This document shows positions 34,470 to 46,219 of a stretch of DNA of 64,000 nt, piece by piece. How positions within the stretch are numbered: the stretch's first letter is position 1; every line of letters begins with the position of its first letter. The DNA is from Silurus meridionalis (taxonomy: Eukaryota; Chordata; Actinopteri; Siluriformes; Siluridae). The stretch covers positions 11,608,608 to 11,672,607 of the forward strand of contig NC_060886.1 in the NCBI RefSeq assembly GCF_014805685.1, given 5' to 3'. The position numbers were made by a program, and so were the translations under genes. The notes under the pieces were generated by a model. It did no database searches, was not told where the DNA came from, and worked only from the letters and a program-made list of their open reading frames with translations.

Positions 34470-36000
34470 CATACGCACTATCAACTTCAAAATAGTTCTC
34501 TTGCACAGCAATACTGTGCTCCTGTACTGTATTCCTGCCACTTCTGGAATGTGTCCTAGAGTCTTCTTTTCAAAGCGTGTCAACGACCGTCTGCGATTCG
34601 GCGCTGTATCTCCACAATGGTGTCAAAACGGCAACCTTCAGACTGAATCTTCATCTACGGCAGGGGTGTCAAACTCAGGCCCGCGGGCCAGATTTGGTGT
34701 AATTATATTTGGCCCGTGAGATCATATCAAATGTGTATTAGCGCTGGCCCGCCATTGTATAGTGCATACACCGCTAATACTACAGATCCCAGAATGCTTT
34801 GTTAGTGCGTTGGCGCGTCAGTCGAGACCGCTGAAAAACTCTGCGTACTCAGCACTGAATTTACCCGGTGATTTCCCGACTTTAAAGCCCAGAAATGCAG
34901 ATTTGAACTGCTCAGTAATCCGTTTGTGGTTGACTTGGAAAGCCTCCAAATGGAGCTGATTGAACTCCAGTGTAGAGACACGCTCAAGTCAAAGTACGAC
35001 TCTTTGTGTGCTGCACAGTTTCCATGTTTCCTCCCTGACACACTGCTCCAACTCCATACCCAAGCTGCTCAAATCCTCTCTCTGTTCACCAGCACATATC
35101 TGTGTGAGCAACTGTTCTCTTTAATCAAGATAAACAAAACACCACCCATGTCTCACTGATGAACATCTTCACTCAATCCTGAGGATTTCCTCAGCTCAGG
35201 GCCTAAACCCAGTCATGATGCAGGTATCTGTCTTCAACCAATCAGAGTAAATCAGTGTGTAAAAACTGAGCTTGAATAAATGTTGTCTTTAAGCAATTTT
35301 TTTCATTTGGAAATTATTATTATTTTTGGTTGTTTTGTTGTTGGCCTGTGAAAAAAAAGATTTACATTAAAAAGTAATTGAAAGAGAGAGAGAGAGAGAG
35401 AGATAATAAGAAACGAATACCACTGATGTGTTTTATTTCAAATTGAATTTCTCACGTTTATAATATTAAACTTTGGTTGTTCCAGATTCAATGCTTATGC
35501 TTAAAACTAAAGTTTGAAATATGAAATGGTTAAAAAATTACACATCTGGAGAGAGGGTAAAACATGCACAATTGCAGTAAATCTTTCAATAAATATTGAG
35601 TTTGGCCCACGACTTTGTCCCAGTTTTTAATTTTGGACCACGGTAAATTTGAGTTTGACCCCCCTGATCTACAGGAAGTGGGTGAAGTCCACAGGAGACA
35701 AATTTGGAGAGTAGGGTGGGTGCGAAGTAAAATCATGTGGCTTGTTTTCCGACAAACATCATGTACAATTTGCTGAATGGTTTCGAAATTTTGGGGGGTT
35801 GAGCTCAATGAAAGTTTTTCCTGATCTCTCGTCGTCTTCCAGTAAAGTTCTTCTGCTTTTGAAGCACATGTGCAACTCAGAACGACTCATTGCAATATTG
35901 CCGTATGTCAAACGTATTTCTTGTCAAACATCTCTGTGCCAGATTTTCACAGTTTCATGCAGCATGTTTGCTCTTTGTTCTAACTTGCTGTCCATGATGA
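34470..36000 (-). mobile_element. mariner-like element, decayed, split by a small hAT
   Basis: On the minus strand from about 35997 the sequence encodes MDSKLEQRANMLHETVKIW, YGNIAMSRSELHMCFKS and RRTLLEDDERSGK, the N-terminal DNA-binding part of mariner transposases. PQNFETIQQIVHDVCRKTSH continues it near 35.73 kb. Beyond the hAT insertion, FDTIVEIQRRIADGR and DTFQKWQEY (34.5-34.63 kb) match the mariner C-terminus. The catalytic middle is mostly deleted. Terminal repeats were not identified. Confidence 0.75.
34661..35666 (+). mobile_element. hAT (Charlie-like) deletion derivative
   Basis: The termini are CAGGGGTGTCAAACTCAGG and GAGTTTGACCCCCCTG, inverted copies of each other. An 8-bp duplication ATCTACGG / ATCTACAG (7 of 8) flanks it. 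Only the C-terminal end of a transposase remains: DTLLQLHTQAAQILSLFTST, then YLCEQLFSLIKINKT (34.93-35.16 kb), the hAT dimerisation region. At about 1 kb it is non-autonomous. It sits inside the mariner copy. Confidence 0.9.
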
Positions 36001-36337
36001 AATCGCAGACATGGTAACGCACATGGTCAGAATAGCACCAGTTAGTAGCATTAAACGTAAAAAAAATTTACCACCTCGTACAAAAAAGATTTTTGACTAT
36101 GAAACTCTAGACATGATGTGTGCAATTTCTGTATTCAATTCTGACTGTTTTCAACATTGCCCCATAGTCTATAAGTGCAAAAATGTCCAGTATGATCAAT
36201 TATTACCTTGTAGTTACAAGGTTATTATTATGTTATATCTGATTAGCAGGGGAAAAAAACCTAGTTTAAATAAATTTGTACCAAATCACATCGGCTGTCT
36301 ATGTGGACATTTTGGGCTTTGAATGGGTTGTACTCAC

Positions 36338-36430
36338 CTCCAGAGATGTGATGTTGCTAATGAGCAGTATAAATCCTAATAATGCCAATAGCATAAAGAT
36401 AAGTGATAATCTGGATATGTGCTTCTTCAT
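36338..36430 (-). pseudogene. nxpe3-like: NXPE-A exon 1 (start codon, membrane anchor)
   Basis: ATG at 36430 encodes MKKHISRLSLIFMLLALLGF then ILLISNITSLE, a short basic N-terminus and one hydrophobic helix, fitting a signal anchor or signal peptide. Donor GAG|GTGAGT is at 36337. The exon extends 5' to a candidate acceptor (TCTCTTTGTCAG) ending at 36483, implying an upstream non-coding exon. Confidence 0.8.
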
Positions 36431-36482
36431 GGTTGGGTGCCAGGTAGCCAACAGCAATTTCACTATAAACAACTTTACCAAA

Positions 36483-38296
36483 CTGACAAAGAGAAAATGA
36501 AATGAAATACTGCCCTTTATGACTGTATGCTAATGTATACAAAACTATATCTTAGTTGATTAGGAAATTGGAAAGGAAACTCATTACTCATTACCCAAGT
36601 AGGTTATAATTTTTTTTATACCTTTTGAAAATAACAACAACCAAAATTTGATTTCTATATCACTTCATATCAATCATATTTGACTTGACTTTGAGTTCTT
36701 TGGAGTGCCATGTTTAAGAAGACTAATACTCTAAATACCATTGGATACCAGAGAATACATTGAGATAGTGGCAAATTGTTTTTACATTTCAGTGTAAATT
36801 TTCAAATTTTAAATGCAAACTTAATAATTATGCAAATTTAAATGAACTTAAATTGTTTGTTTATATTTTAAATGACTTTGCACTCACAGAGTTTGCAGCA
36901 TCGGCCCTTAAAGAGTTCTTAGTTTTACACCATACTGTGCTAGTGTCATGTAATTGAACCAAAGTGAGAATATGCTTTTACTGTGTGAAAATAAAGCACT
37001 AGCACTGTTGGGAATTAAACCGATTCCTCTTAGCATATGGAATGGTAGAGGGACAATTTAGTAAAATTTTTCTTTCAATCTCAAGATGGTATTTACTCCT
37101 GATGTCATGAATTGGACATACATTTAAGAAACAGTAGCTTGTATGTAGGAATTGAAGTGACTTCAAAATTATTTAGTCTAACACTGTTAAAAAAAAAACA
37201 TAGTATAGTTTAAAACATGGCAACCCACGACATACACCCTTAGACACAGGGGTCAATTAGCATATGAACAAAAAAGTTAAGTTCAGCATAAATTTAAGAT
37301 TTTAATATTTAAATTATTTAATGTGTATTCTAACAAAAGTTAAAGTCAGTTGGCACTTCCACACATCCATGTAATAAATATGATCTGTAATCTCTGTAGT
37401 GTCCCCAAATGCACAAATACATTTTTATAACAGCATTGTATTCTTATTATTTTTAGAAACCCAAATGAAAAACACATCAATAACACTGACAGTCCCAGCG
37501 GCAATTAATAATATCCACATTAACTGTGAGCTTAGGCATGTTATAGTAATTTTGCCTTGTATTTTCCGATATAAGTAAGAGAGATAGCCAACTTTAACCC
37601 TTGTATGGTGTTCTGTGAGATCAATTTAAATTTTTACATTTTTGAGCCATTTTATTAAAGAAAAATGCTACACTGAGTTATTATTTTAATCTGACACTTA
37701 CTGTCTTGGCTCAGCTAAACTAAACAACATGAACCATCCATTTTATTGATGTTCATCCGTACAACAAGTAATGAGTGTGTAAATTGTTGTGAGAAGAAAC
37801 AGAAATAATAACTAAATTAAACAGGTAACCATGATAAAAAATGTTTTTAAAAAGTTATTTCTGACCTTTGCTCTGTATGGTCCTTGCACCTTTGTGTGTT
37901 TTGTCTGGTTTTATTAAACTCTCTTTCCTTTCTTGTACGTGAAACAACAAAAAGCATCAGGCAGCAGCTTAGACAGAGTCGAATTGGCAGGTTCTGTTTG
38001 TTCATGTTGACATGAATGCTTTGGCAGCAGTTACCCGTTTTGAAAACAGCATTGGACTGTGGACTGTGTAGGAGTTTTGGGAATTTGGGATATTAAATTA
38101 TAAAAAAAAGTCCATGTAAGATTAAAATATGGTTTGAGTGAAACCTTGGAAAAAAGCACACATGCATGTAGTTTAGGATAAAATGCATATAAAACATGAT
38201 AGAAGAGAAATACACATGCACTCATTTTGATTCATTGAGCACAGCTAACATGCACAATAGGGTAGAGAGTGATTTCCGTGTTTAACTAACACAGAT

Positions 38297-38300
<4 letters not shown>
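36483..38300. other. intergenic AT-rich DNA upstream of NXPE-A
   Basis: No coding signal or transposon ends seen. A non-coding 5' exon and promoter of NXPE-A should lie here; ACA|GTAAGTGTC at about 37693 on the minus strand is one possible donor but is not supported otherwise. Confidence 0.4.

Positions 38301-38301
<1 letters not shown>

Positions 38302-38352
<51 letters not shown>
38302..38352 (+). repeat. (CA)n microsatellite
   Basis: Uninterrupted CA run immediately left of the L2-like 3' fragment. Confidence 0.97.
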
Positions 38353-38355
<3 letters not shown>

Positions 38356-38421
38356 CAATCTGTGCAACATTTTCTCCCCGCAAGCAATCAGGCTCCTAAA
38401 TACACAGAACTGAAATGAAGT

Positions 38422-38489
<68 letters not shown>

Positions 38490-38900
38490 CACTGAAATGT
38501 GTGTTACCGAACTGTACAACCTGAACACATTCATTACTCATTACTCACCTCAATCCATTCCACCATCATTCATTTATTATTATTTATACTTGACTGGATT
38601 ACACAGTTTACCTGCTGTTTTTTGACTGTATTATACTGTTTACATGCTGTTTGTTGCACTGCATTGTCTGTTTATATTTACTCTCTTTCAACAGTACTGT
38701 ATAATCAGAGTATAAATTAGGTTTACTGTCGGTGCTATCTTGGGTTATGTATTTTGTCCTGTGTTGTCTGTCTGTACTGGTTGCACTCAATGCACTTTAT
38801 GTAGCTTTGTGTTGTGTTGTAGCTCTATGTTGTTGTTTAGTGTAGCACCAGGGTTCTGGAGGAACGTTGTCTCGGTTTTACTGTGTACCACTGTGAATAT
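38353..38900 (+). mobile_element. L2-like LINE 3' end fragment
   Basis: It matches the 3' part of copy b: end of ORF2 (CAAGCAATCAGGCTCCTAAA), a CA run at 38426-38486, ACCGAACTGTACAACCTGAA and GTGTAGCACCAGGGTTCTGG. It is 5' truncated, as most LINE copies are. Confidence 0.85.
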
Positions 38901-39164
38901 GTCAGGAATCCAACTGCCACGCCCCCTCAGTGGCTCTCTCTCAGAAGGTTGCTCGGCCTCTGATCTACGGCGAAGTTGTCGCTCAGCCTCTGTTCTCTGT
39001 GGGGGGCGTTTCTCCGCTCCAGGCCTCCGCAGGGGGCGTCGCTTCCACTTTGTTCCTTCCCGACCTTCCCCTGTTCCTTGGCGATGCGGGCTGATCTGAG
39101 CCTTCCCTCTTCCGGGCCTCTTTCTTTGACCCTGGATGGATGGCGAGGCCCTCCTCGGATTCGG
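38901..39164. other. GC-rich segment, possible LTR element fragment
   Basis: It starts TGTCAGGAATCCAACTGCC, close to an LTR start, and is markedly GC-rich with repeated CGGCCTCTGATCTACGG / CTCAGCCTCTGTTCTCTG motifs. No protein match is recognised. Confidence 0.35.
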
Positions 39165-40250
39165 GGCGTTCAGCTCTGCTACCTCCAGCTCCACCTCCTG
39201 TCTTTTACTCAATGCCACTGTCTCTAATCCATACAACATCGAAGGTCTCACCACAGTCCTATAGACTTTCCCTTTCATTCTTGCAGATACCCTACTTTCA
39301 CAAATCACTCCCGTCACTCTTCTCCCTCACTCCACCCTGCCTGCACTCTTTCTTCACTTCTCTAACACACTCTCCAATACTTTGCACTGTTGACCCCAGG
39401 TACCTGAACTCCTCCACCTTCTCCACTTCTTCTACCTGCAGCTGCACCACTCCCCTGCCCTTCCTCTCATCCACACCCACGTACTCTGTCATACTCCTAC
39501 TGACTTTATTCCCCTTCTCTTCAATGCATACCTCCACCTCTCCAGGCTCTTCTCAACCTGCTCACTACTCTCACCACAAATCACAATATCATCTGCAAAC
39601 ATCATAGTCCAGGGAGACTCCTGTCTGACCTCGTCTGTCAACCTGTCCATCACCACTGCAAACAGGAAAGGGCTCAGGGCCAATCCTTGATGCAGTCTGA
39701 CCTTCACCTTGAACCAGTCTGTCGTTCCTACTGCACACTTCACTGCTGTCACACTGTCCTCATACATGTCCTGCACCACCCTCACATACTTCTCTGACAC
39801 ACTTGACTTCCTCATACAATACCACAACTCCTCTCTTGGCACTCTGTCGTACGCTTTCTCTAAATCCACAAATACGCAATGCAATTTCTTCTGTCCTTCT
39901 CTAAACTTCTCCATCAACATTCTCAAAGCAAATAAGGCAACTGTGGTGCTCTTCTTTGGCATGAAACCATACTCACAGATGGTCACCTCTTCTCTCAGCC
40001 TGGCACTCCACTACTCTTTCCCATAACTTCATGGTGTGACTGATCAACTTAATTCCCCTGTAGTTACTGCAGGTCTGCACATCTCCCTTATTCTTAAAGA
40101 TCGGTACCAGCACACTTCTTCTCCATTCCTCAGGCATCTTCTCACCTTCCAGAATCTTGTTAAACAATCTGGTTAAAAACTCCACTGCCATCTCTCCTAA
40201 ACATCTCCACGCTTCTACCAATATGTCATCTGGTCCAACTGACTTGTGAT
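39165..40250 (-). mobile_element. RTE-like LINE, reverse-transcriptase part
   Basis: Minus-strand RT half of the RTE-like family. From high to low coordinates: MPEEWRRSVLVPIFKNKGDV and QTCSNYRGIKLISHTMKLWE; a clean frame 39986-39489 with DLEKAYDRVPREELWYCMRK, LHQGLALSPFLFAVVMDRLT, active site MMFADDIVICGES; then EEFRYLGSTVQSIGECVRE and YRTVVRPSMLYGLETVAL. The endonuclease half is absent here, complementing the 30-kb copy which has only that half. The 165-residue RT frame is one of the better preserved here. Confidence 0.85.
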
Positions 40251-40460
40251 AGAAGGGTATCTGCAAGCGTGGTCCCTCTAATAAACTCGTTTCTAATCCT
40301 GTCCATCCTCGATACTCCCAATGAAAATCTCAACATCTTCAGCTCTGCTACTTCCAGCTCTGCCTCCTGTCTTTTAGTCAATGCCACTGTCTCTAAACCA
40401 TACAACATGGCAGCTCTCACAAACTTTACCCCATTTACTCTGGCAGATACCTTTCTATCA
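40250..40460 (-). mobile_element. RTE-like LINE C-terminal fragment, rearranged
   Basis: It encodes AAMLYGLETVALTKRQEAEL and MLRFSLGVSRMDRIRNEFIR, normally downstream of the RT core, yet it sits upstream of the preceding fragment. So it is a separate copy or a rearrangement joined near 40245 at GTGATAGAAGGGTATCTGCA. Confidence 0.75.
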
Positions 40461-41701
40461 CAATATTATATAAAATAATAATAACAGTAATAATAGTAGA
40501 AAAGTTGGTTTAATAGTAATAGTTTCCACAGCTCTTCATTCAGCTCTCACCCACCTGGATAAAAGCAACACATACATCAGAATGCTGTTCATTGACTTTA
40601 GCTCTGCGTTCAGTACAGTCCTCCCCACTGTACTGATCACTAAGCTCAGTAAACTGAGTATCTGCACCTCCACTTGCAGATGGATTCTGGACTTTCTCAC
40701 CAACAGACCTTAATCTGTCAGGTTGGGAAACCAGGTATCCTCAACCCTCATTCTGAACACTGGCATTTCGCAGGGCTGTGTTCTGAGCCCACTACTCTAC
40801 TCTCTGTTCACCCACGATTGTGCTCCTCTGTATAACTCCAACATCTTTATCAAGTATGCAGATGACACCACTGGGGTTGGCCAGATCGACAACAATGACA
40901 AATCGGCCTACAGGGAAGAGATCCGTAATCTGGCAGCATGGTGTGCCAACAACAACCTGACCCTCAACGCCACAAAGACCAAAGAGCTCATTGTGGACTT
41001 TCGGAAATCCAACAGCAGGGGACATCTACCAGTCAACATCAATGGAACTGAGGTAGAGCAAATCTCCAGCTTTAAGTTCCTGGGAGTTCACATCTCTGAG
41101 GATCTGTCCTGGCAGCAGAACATGTCAGCTCTGGAAAAAAAAAAGCACAACAGCGCCTGTACTTCTTTAAAGGAACAAGAAATCTGATCTGTCCCTGGGG
41201 ATTTTAACGAATTTCTAACGCTGCATCATTGAGAGCATCCTGACCAACTCCATTAAAAAAAGGGTGCAAAGGGTGGTCAAAACTGTCCAACGCATCACTG
41301 GCACTCAACTACCTGCCATTGAACACCTTCACCACAGCAGATGTCTGCGCATAGCTCACAACATTATCAAGGACTCTTCACATCCCAGTCATAAACCGAT
41401 TAACCTCCTTCCATCAAGAAGGAGATACAGGAATTTACGCACCAGAACCAGCAGGTTCAGGGACAGCTTTTTTCCATTAACCATTACACTACTGAACTCT
41501 ACACTACACCGCTAAATGACTACAAAACAAGCACAAACAAAAGACTGTATATAACCTCTGTACTATATATGTACATACTACATAGTATATCTTTTTCACT
41601 CCTCATTTCATCTGCACTATTTTTATCTATATGTATCTTTATATCATTACTGTACATTCTGCCTAACATTTCACATTCATTTGTGTATATGACGTATGTG
41701 T

Positions 41702-41706
41702 ATATA

Positions 41707-41746
<40 letters not shown>
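41702..41746 (+). repeat. (TA)n-rich microsatellite
   Basis: TA-rich run in the LINE 3' region just before the Tc1-like insertion. Confidence 0.9.
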
Positions 41747-41748
<2 letters not shown>

Positions 41749-41753
41749 TTATA

Positions 41754-43354
41754 CAGTGAGGAAAATAAGTATTTGAACACCCTGCTATTTTGCAAGTTCT
41801 CCCACTTAGAATCATGGAGGGGTCTGAAATTGTCCTCGTAGTAGGTGCATGTCCACTGTGAGAGACATAATCTAAAAAAAAAAATCAAGAAATCACAATG
41901 TATGATTTTTAAACTATTTATTTGTATGATACGGCTGCAAATAAGTATTTGAACACCTGAGAAAGTCAATGTTAATATTTGGTACAGTAGCCTTTGTTTG
42001 GAATTACAGAGGTCAAACATTTCCTGTAGTTTTTCACCAGGCTGCACACACTGCAGGAGGGATTTTGGCCCACTCCTCCACACAGATCTTCTCTAGATCA
42101 GTCAGGTTTCTGGCCTGTCGCTGAGAAACACGGAGTTTGAGCTCCTCCAAAGATTCTCTATTGGGTTTAGGTCTGAGACTGGCTAGGTCACGCCAGAACC
42201 TTGATATGCTTCTTACAGAGCCACTCCTTGGTTATCCTGGCTGTGTGCTTCGGGTCATTGTCATGTTGGAAGACCCAGCCTCGACCTATCTTCAATGCTC
42301 TAACTGAGGGAAGGAGGTTGTTCCCCAAAATCTCGCAATACGTGGCCCCGGTCATCCTCTCCTTAATACAGTGCAGTCGCCCTGTCCTATGTGCAGAAAA
42401 ACACCCTCAAAGAATGATGCTACCACCCCCATGCTTCACAGTAGGGATGGTGTTCTTGGGATGGTACTCATCATTCTTCTTCCTCAAAACACGTTTAGTG
42501 GAATTATGACCCAAAAGTTCTATTTTGGTCTCATCTGACCACATGACTTTCTCCCATGACTCCTCTGGATCATCCAAATGGTCATTGGCAAACTTAAGAC
42601 GTGCCTGGACATATGCTGATTTAAGCAGGGGAACCTTCCGTGCCATGCATGATTTCAAACCATAACGTCTTAGTGTATTACCAACAGTAACCTTGGAAAC
42701 GATGGTCCCAGCTCTTTTCAGGTCATTGACCAGCTCCTCCCGTGTAGTTCTGGGCTAATTTCTCACCTTCCTTAGGATCATTGAGACCCCAAGAGGTGAG
42801 ATCTTGCATGGAGCCCCAGTCCGAGGGAGATTGACAGTCATGTTTAGCTTCTTCCATTTTCTAATGATTGCTCCAACAGTGGACCTTTTTTCACCAAGCT
42901 GCTTGGCAATTCCCCCATAGTCCTTTCCAGCCTTGTGGAGGTGTAGAATTTTGTCTCTAGTGTCTTTGGACAGATCTTGGCCATGTTAGTAGTTGGATTC
43001 TTACTGATTGTATGGGGTGGACAGGTGTCTTTATGCAGCTAACGACCTCAAACAGGTGCATCTAATTTAGGATAATAAATGTAGTGGAGGTGGACATTTT
43101 AAAGGCAGACTAACAGGTCTTTGAGGGTCAGAATTCTTGCTGATAGACAGGTGTTCAAATACTTATTTGCAGCTGTATCATACAAATAAATAGTTAAAAA
43201 AATCATACATTGTGATTTCTGGATTTTTTTTTTTTTAGATTCTGTCTCTCACAGTGGACATGCACCTACGATGACAATTTCAGACCCCTCCATGATTTCT
43301 AAGTGGGAGAACTTGCAAAATAGCGGAGTGTTCAAATACTTATTTTCCTCACTG
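41754..43354 (-). mobile_element. Tc1-like element with long IR/DR-type termini
   Basis: Flanked by TA on both sides and bounded by CAGTGAGGAAAATAAGTATT and its inverse. The terminal inverted repeats are about 205-210 bp (41754-41961 and 43143-43354), and each contains the motif AATAAGTATTTGAACACC twice, outer and inner, the arrangement called IR/DR in Sleeping Beauty-type elements. The single gene is on the minus strand. Confidence 0.93.
42080..42985 (-). pseudogene. Tc1-like transposase, degraded
   Basis: Minus-strand codons show [20 protein letters not shown], then a clean stretch with SCMARKVPLLKSAYVQARLK and WEKVMWSDETKIELLGHNST (first catalytic Asp in SDET), HGGGSIIL, and after a stop [18 protein letters not shown] (second Asp). 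The [11 protein letters not shown] region carrying the last acidic residue is broken by stops and indels. Confidence 0.8.
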
Positions 43355-43714
43355 TATATAGTAGACTCTTTATTCAGCTTGCTAACTCCTTAAATGCCAT
43401 AATCTTGTGATCTTGTAACCTTTCATTTCTGCACATTCCTCTTCAATGCCATAGCCTCAGAAGCATTTCTGAACCTTTACATTTATTCACTGTACGCCTT
43501 TATATTTATTCACTGTACTCCTGTATGTCCACACATCTTTGCACTGTAATAGCCTTTATAATTATTCACTGTATATACTTTCATATATAAAACTTGCTGT
43601 AAATATGCTAGATATTTATTTGCACTTTTGCATGACTGCTACATTTTGCACTTCTGGTAGATGCCAAACTGCATTTTGTTGCTGTGTACCTGTACTATGC
43701 AATGACAATAAAGT

Positions 43715-43718
<4 letters not shown>

Positions 43719-43790
<72 letters not shown>
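43719..43790 (+). repeat. (TCTA)n tail of the LINE
   Basis: About 17 TCTA units directly after AATAAAGTTC; in LINEs of this group short tandem tails arise at the 3' end, so this is probably part of the element. Confidence 0.92.
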
Positions 43791-45240
43791 ATAGTAAGGT
43801 CGGTGTATTGGTGAGTGGCAGGTGCATTGTGCACAGTGTGCAAAACTTCAGTCAGAGTATGTGCGGAACATATTAGAAAATGTCAATAAATGTCAGACAA
43901 AGGTATTGATACACATCTGCTGCCTATGTGGTTAAACACCTTGGCTCTGTGGAGGAAACCGAGAGACCGCATGACGTCTTCACTCATCTTGCATAATAGG
44001 GTGCATAAAGTTCAGCTATTAATTAGAGTATATAATAACATTTAATATAATTTAGCAATATGCTTCAGTTAGCATATAACATTGCTTATATTAGTTTAAA
44101 TCCAAGCTTAATACATATAACTATTATTCAGTATTAATATAGTATAATACTCAGCTTTGCAGAGAACTCTGTGTATAAAGAGAGTTCACAAAAATGAGAA
44201 TTAAAAAAAATGCTATTATGACCCCTCATAATAGCATCTATATGTTTAGCATACAGCATATAATCAAAATGTTCGTATATGTTTGTGTATAATGTACATG
44301 TAAATTTACGTTATAAAGGCCAGTGAGCAGATATGGCTAATGGATTAGGTTAGGGGTTAGAAAAAAAACAGCAGTTGTAGAAAATAAGGGGAAAGTCCTG
44401 TGGAAAAGGATGGACCAGGATCGTCTCCAGTTGCCATGGGAGAAGTTGGGGTATAGTCAGTAGAGAAGGAGTTTGGGGCTCAATTAGTAGCTTAAGATCA
44501 CTTTAAGTAGAAGTGTCACTAGTGGCTGATGGAAAAATAGATGAAAAATTGAGATGCATATGAGGACCACGGACACAATGGAAGTCCAACGAGGAGACAA
44601 AAATAGGAAAATATAATGGGAAATAGAAAATAGAATAAGCAAGCAACATGCAGGCAATACGCATTAACTATACGCAAACAGCATATATGCATATATATTC
44701 AAAGTACAAGTAGAAACTTAATCTGTTGCATTGTTATTCACAAAAGTGCACGATCAGGGGATTTTTTTTTTTTTAAAAAGATCACTATCAAGAGACTTTT
44801 TATACATTTATAATAAAATTGTATGCACATAAACGAGACTTCCAAGAAGGAGGATTAATTTACCAGAATGTGCGTAAGCAAATTGGTTGAGTATGCAAAC
44901 CCTCGTAAAATTATTGGTGTATGTAAATTGTTACGGAGGAGATATTAGAAAAAATGTTAGTCACTAGGTGTGAGATATAAAAAGTGAGGATTTTTTCTAT
45001 TAACTTTGCACTTGCATGTGAAAGCTGACGAGTGCCATTGCTGTCAAGATGTTTTTTTCCCCCCAAGAGCTTTATGGGACAGGGCTGAATTGACTGAAAT
45101 AAAGCTGATTTGTTCCTCCTCATCCGCATCTCTATTTTCCATCTATTTTTTCCATCAGCTAAAACTGATTTGAATACAGAGCCACTTAACTGATATGTCT
45201 ACTCGAACATAGGGTCTAAGTCCCGGCATGAGCAAGGCTA
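43791..45240. other. intergenic DNA, nothing recognised
   Basis: AT-rich, with scattered short GCATATA-type motifs at 44.65-44.70 kb but no gene, terminal repeats or array that I can support. Confidence 0.45.
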
Positions 45241-45416
45241 TAGATACTGTCCAAGATGGCGGCGCGGCAGTAGCTTGCAGCGGCCGCTCCGGACCCAAAA
45301 TGGTGCTACTTTCACTTTGTAGCCCGCCTTACGCAACATATGGACATCGGAGCAAATTGTGTCCCTGTGTACCACTGACAAACACAAGGAACTCAGCAAC
45401 AACCGCAATAACACAA

Positions 45417-46210
45417 TAAACTATGATGTTCTTACTTACAAAACACTAAATGGTTTAGCTTCCATGTATCTATCCAGTCTTTTAACATGCTACAATCCAT
45501 CACATTCCGTGAGATCTCAAAACTCTGGACTTCTAGTAGTTCCTAGAATAGCAAACTCCACTAAAGGCGGAAGATCATTCTAAAATTTAGCTCCTAACCT
45601 TTGGAATAGTCTTCCTGACAGTGTTTGGGGCTCAGACACACTCTCCCACTCTAAAGATTAAAAACGTATCTTTTTAGCAAAGCCTACACATAACATACAT
45701 CTCACATCTTTACATTGTGCTCCAGAACATCTGATTCACATGCACATTATCAACTTGTGCTGTTATTATCATGAACAGCAGTTACTCTAATTTCTCTCCA
45801 CTGCTTCTCTTTCTCTCCCTATCCTGAGGCATCCTGAGGTTGCTCCAGCTCCAGTCACGTCCCACCTCATGAAGATTATGGACCTTTAAAGAAGTAGATT
45901 CCGAACTCGCAAACATCCCGAACCATCTAGGGACGTACCAGTGCCAATTGGATCCCACTACATGAGTGGAGTTTTGATATTGGACCTCCTGGAGTGTTTA
46001 AAGGCTCTGGCATAGAGAAGCTGGTGTTGGATCTGTGATGATCACAAATGTTGAGCTATTTTATGAGTTGCTCAGTAGCTCCTAGTTTTATATCCATAAT
46101 GACTGTATAAGACTGTAGAAAGAACATTACTTATAATCACACACTCCAGTGCTCATATTAGTTTTCACTCTCCAGTGTTCTGTATTGTTTAAAGATTTAT
46201 GATCCAACTC
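45417..46210 (+). mobile_element. fragment of a different LINE (ORF2 C-terminus and 3' region)
   Basis: It encodes LTYKTLNGLASMYLSSLLTC, then NSGLLVVPRIANSTKGGRSF, and after a shift LAPNLWNSLPDSVWGSDTLS-type codons, a signature of a widespread fish LINE C-terminus. The following 3' region contains CCATCTAGGGACGTACCAGT. It is inserted between the leader and endonuclease of copy c. Confidence 0.65.
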
Positions 46211-46219
46211 TTGATGAGT

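Larger units (their letters stand above)
40490..43790 (+). mobile_element. second LINE family (L2/Rex1-like), split by a Tc1-like element
   Basis: A distinct non-LTR element. The RT region (40520-41190) shows [52 protein letters not shown] and active site YADDTTGVG. The C-terminus (41264-41512) reads TVQRITGTQLPAIEHLHHSR. A TA-rich 3' region is broken by the Tc1 at 41754-43354 and resumes to the 3' end CAATGACAATAAAGTTCTAT followed by (TCTA)n. The open frame has at least one stop (after TNRP) and a shift after SALEKKK. Confidence 0.82.

Noticed and set aside
41569..41841. Hydrophobic Ile/Tyr-rich frame (also at 63592-63786)
   Set aside because: Generated by TA repeats in a LINE 3' region or a microsatellite.
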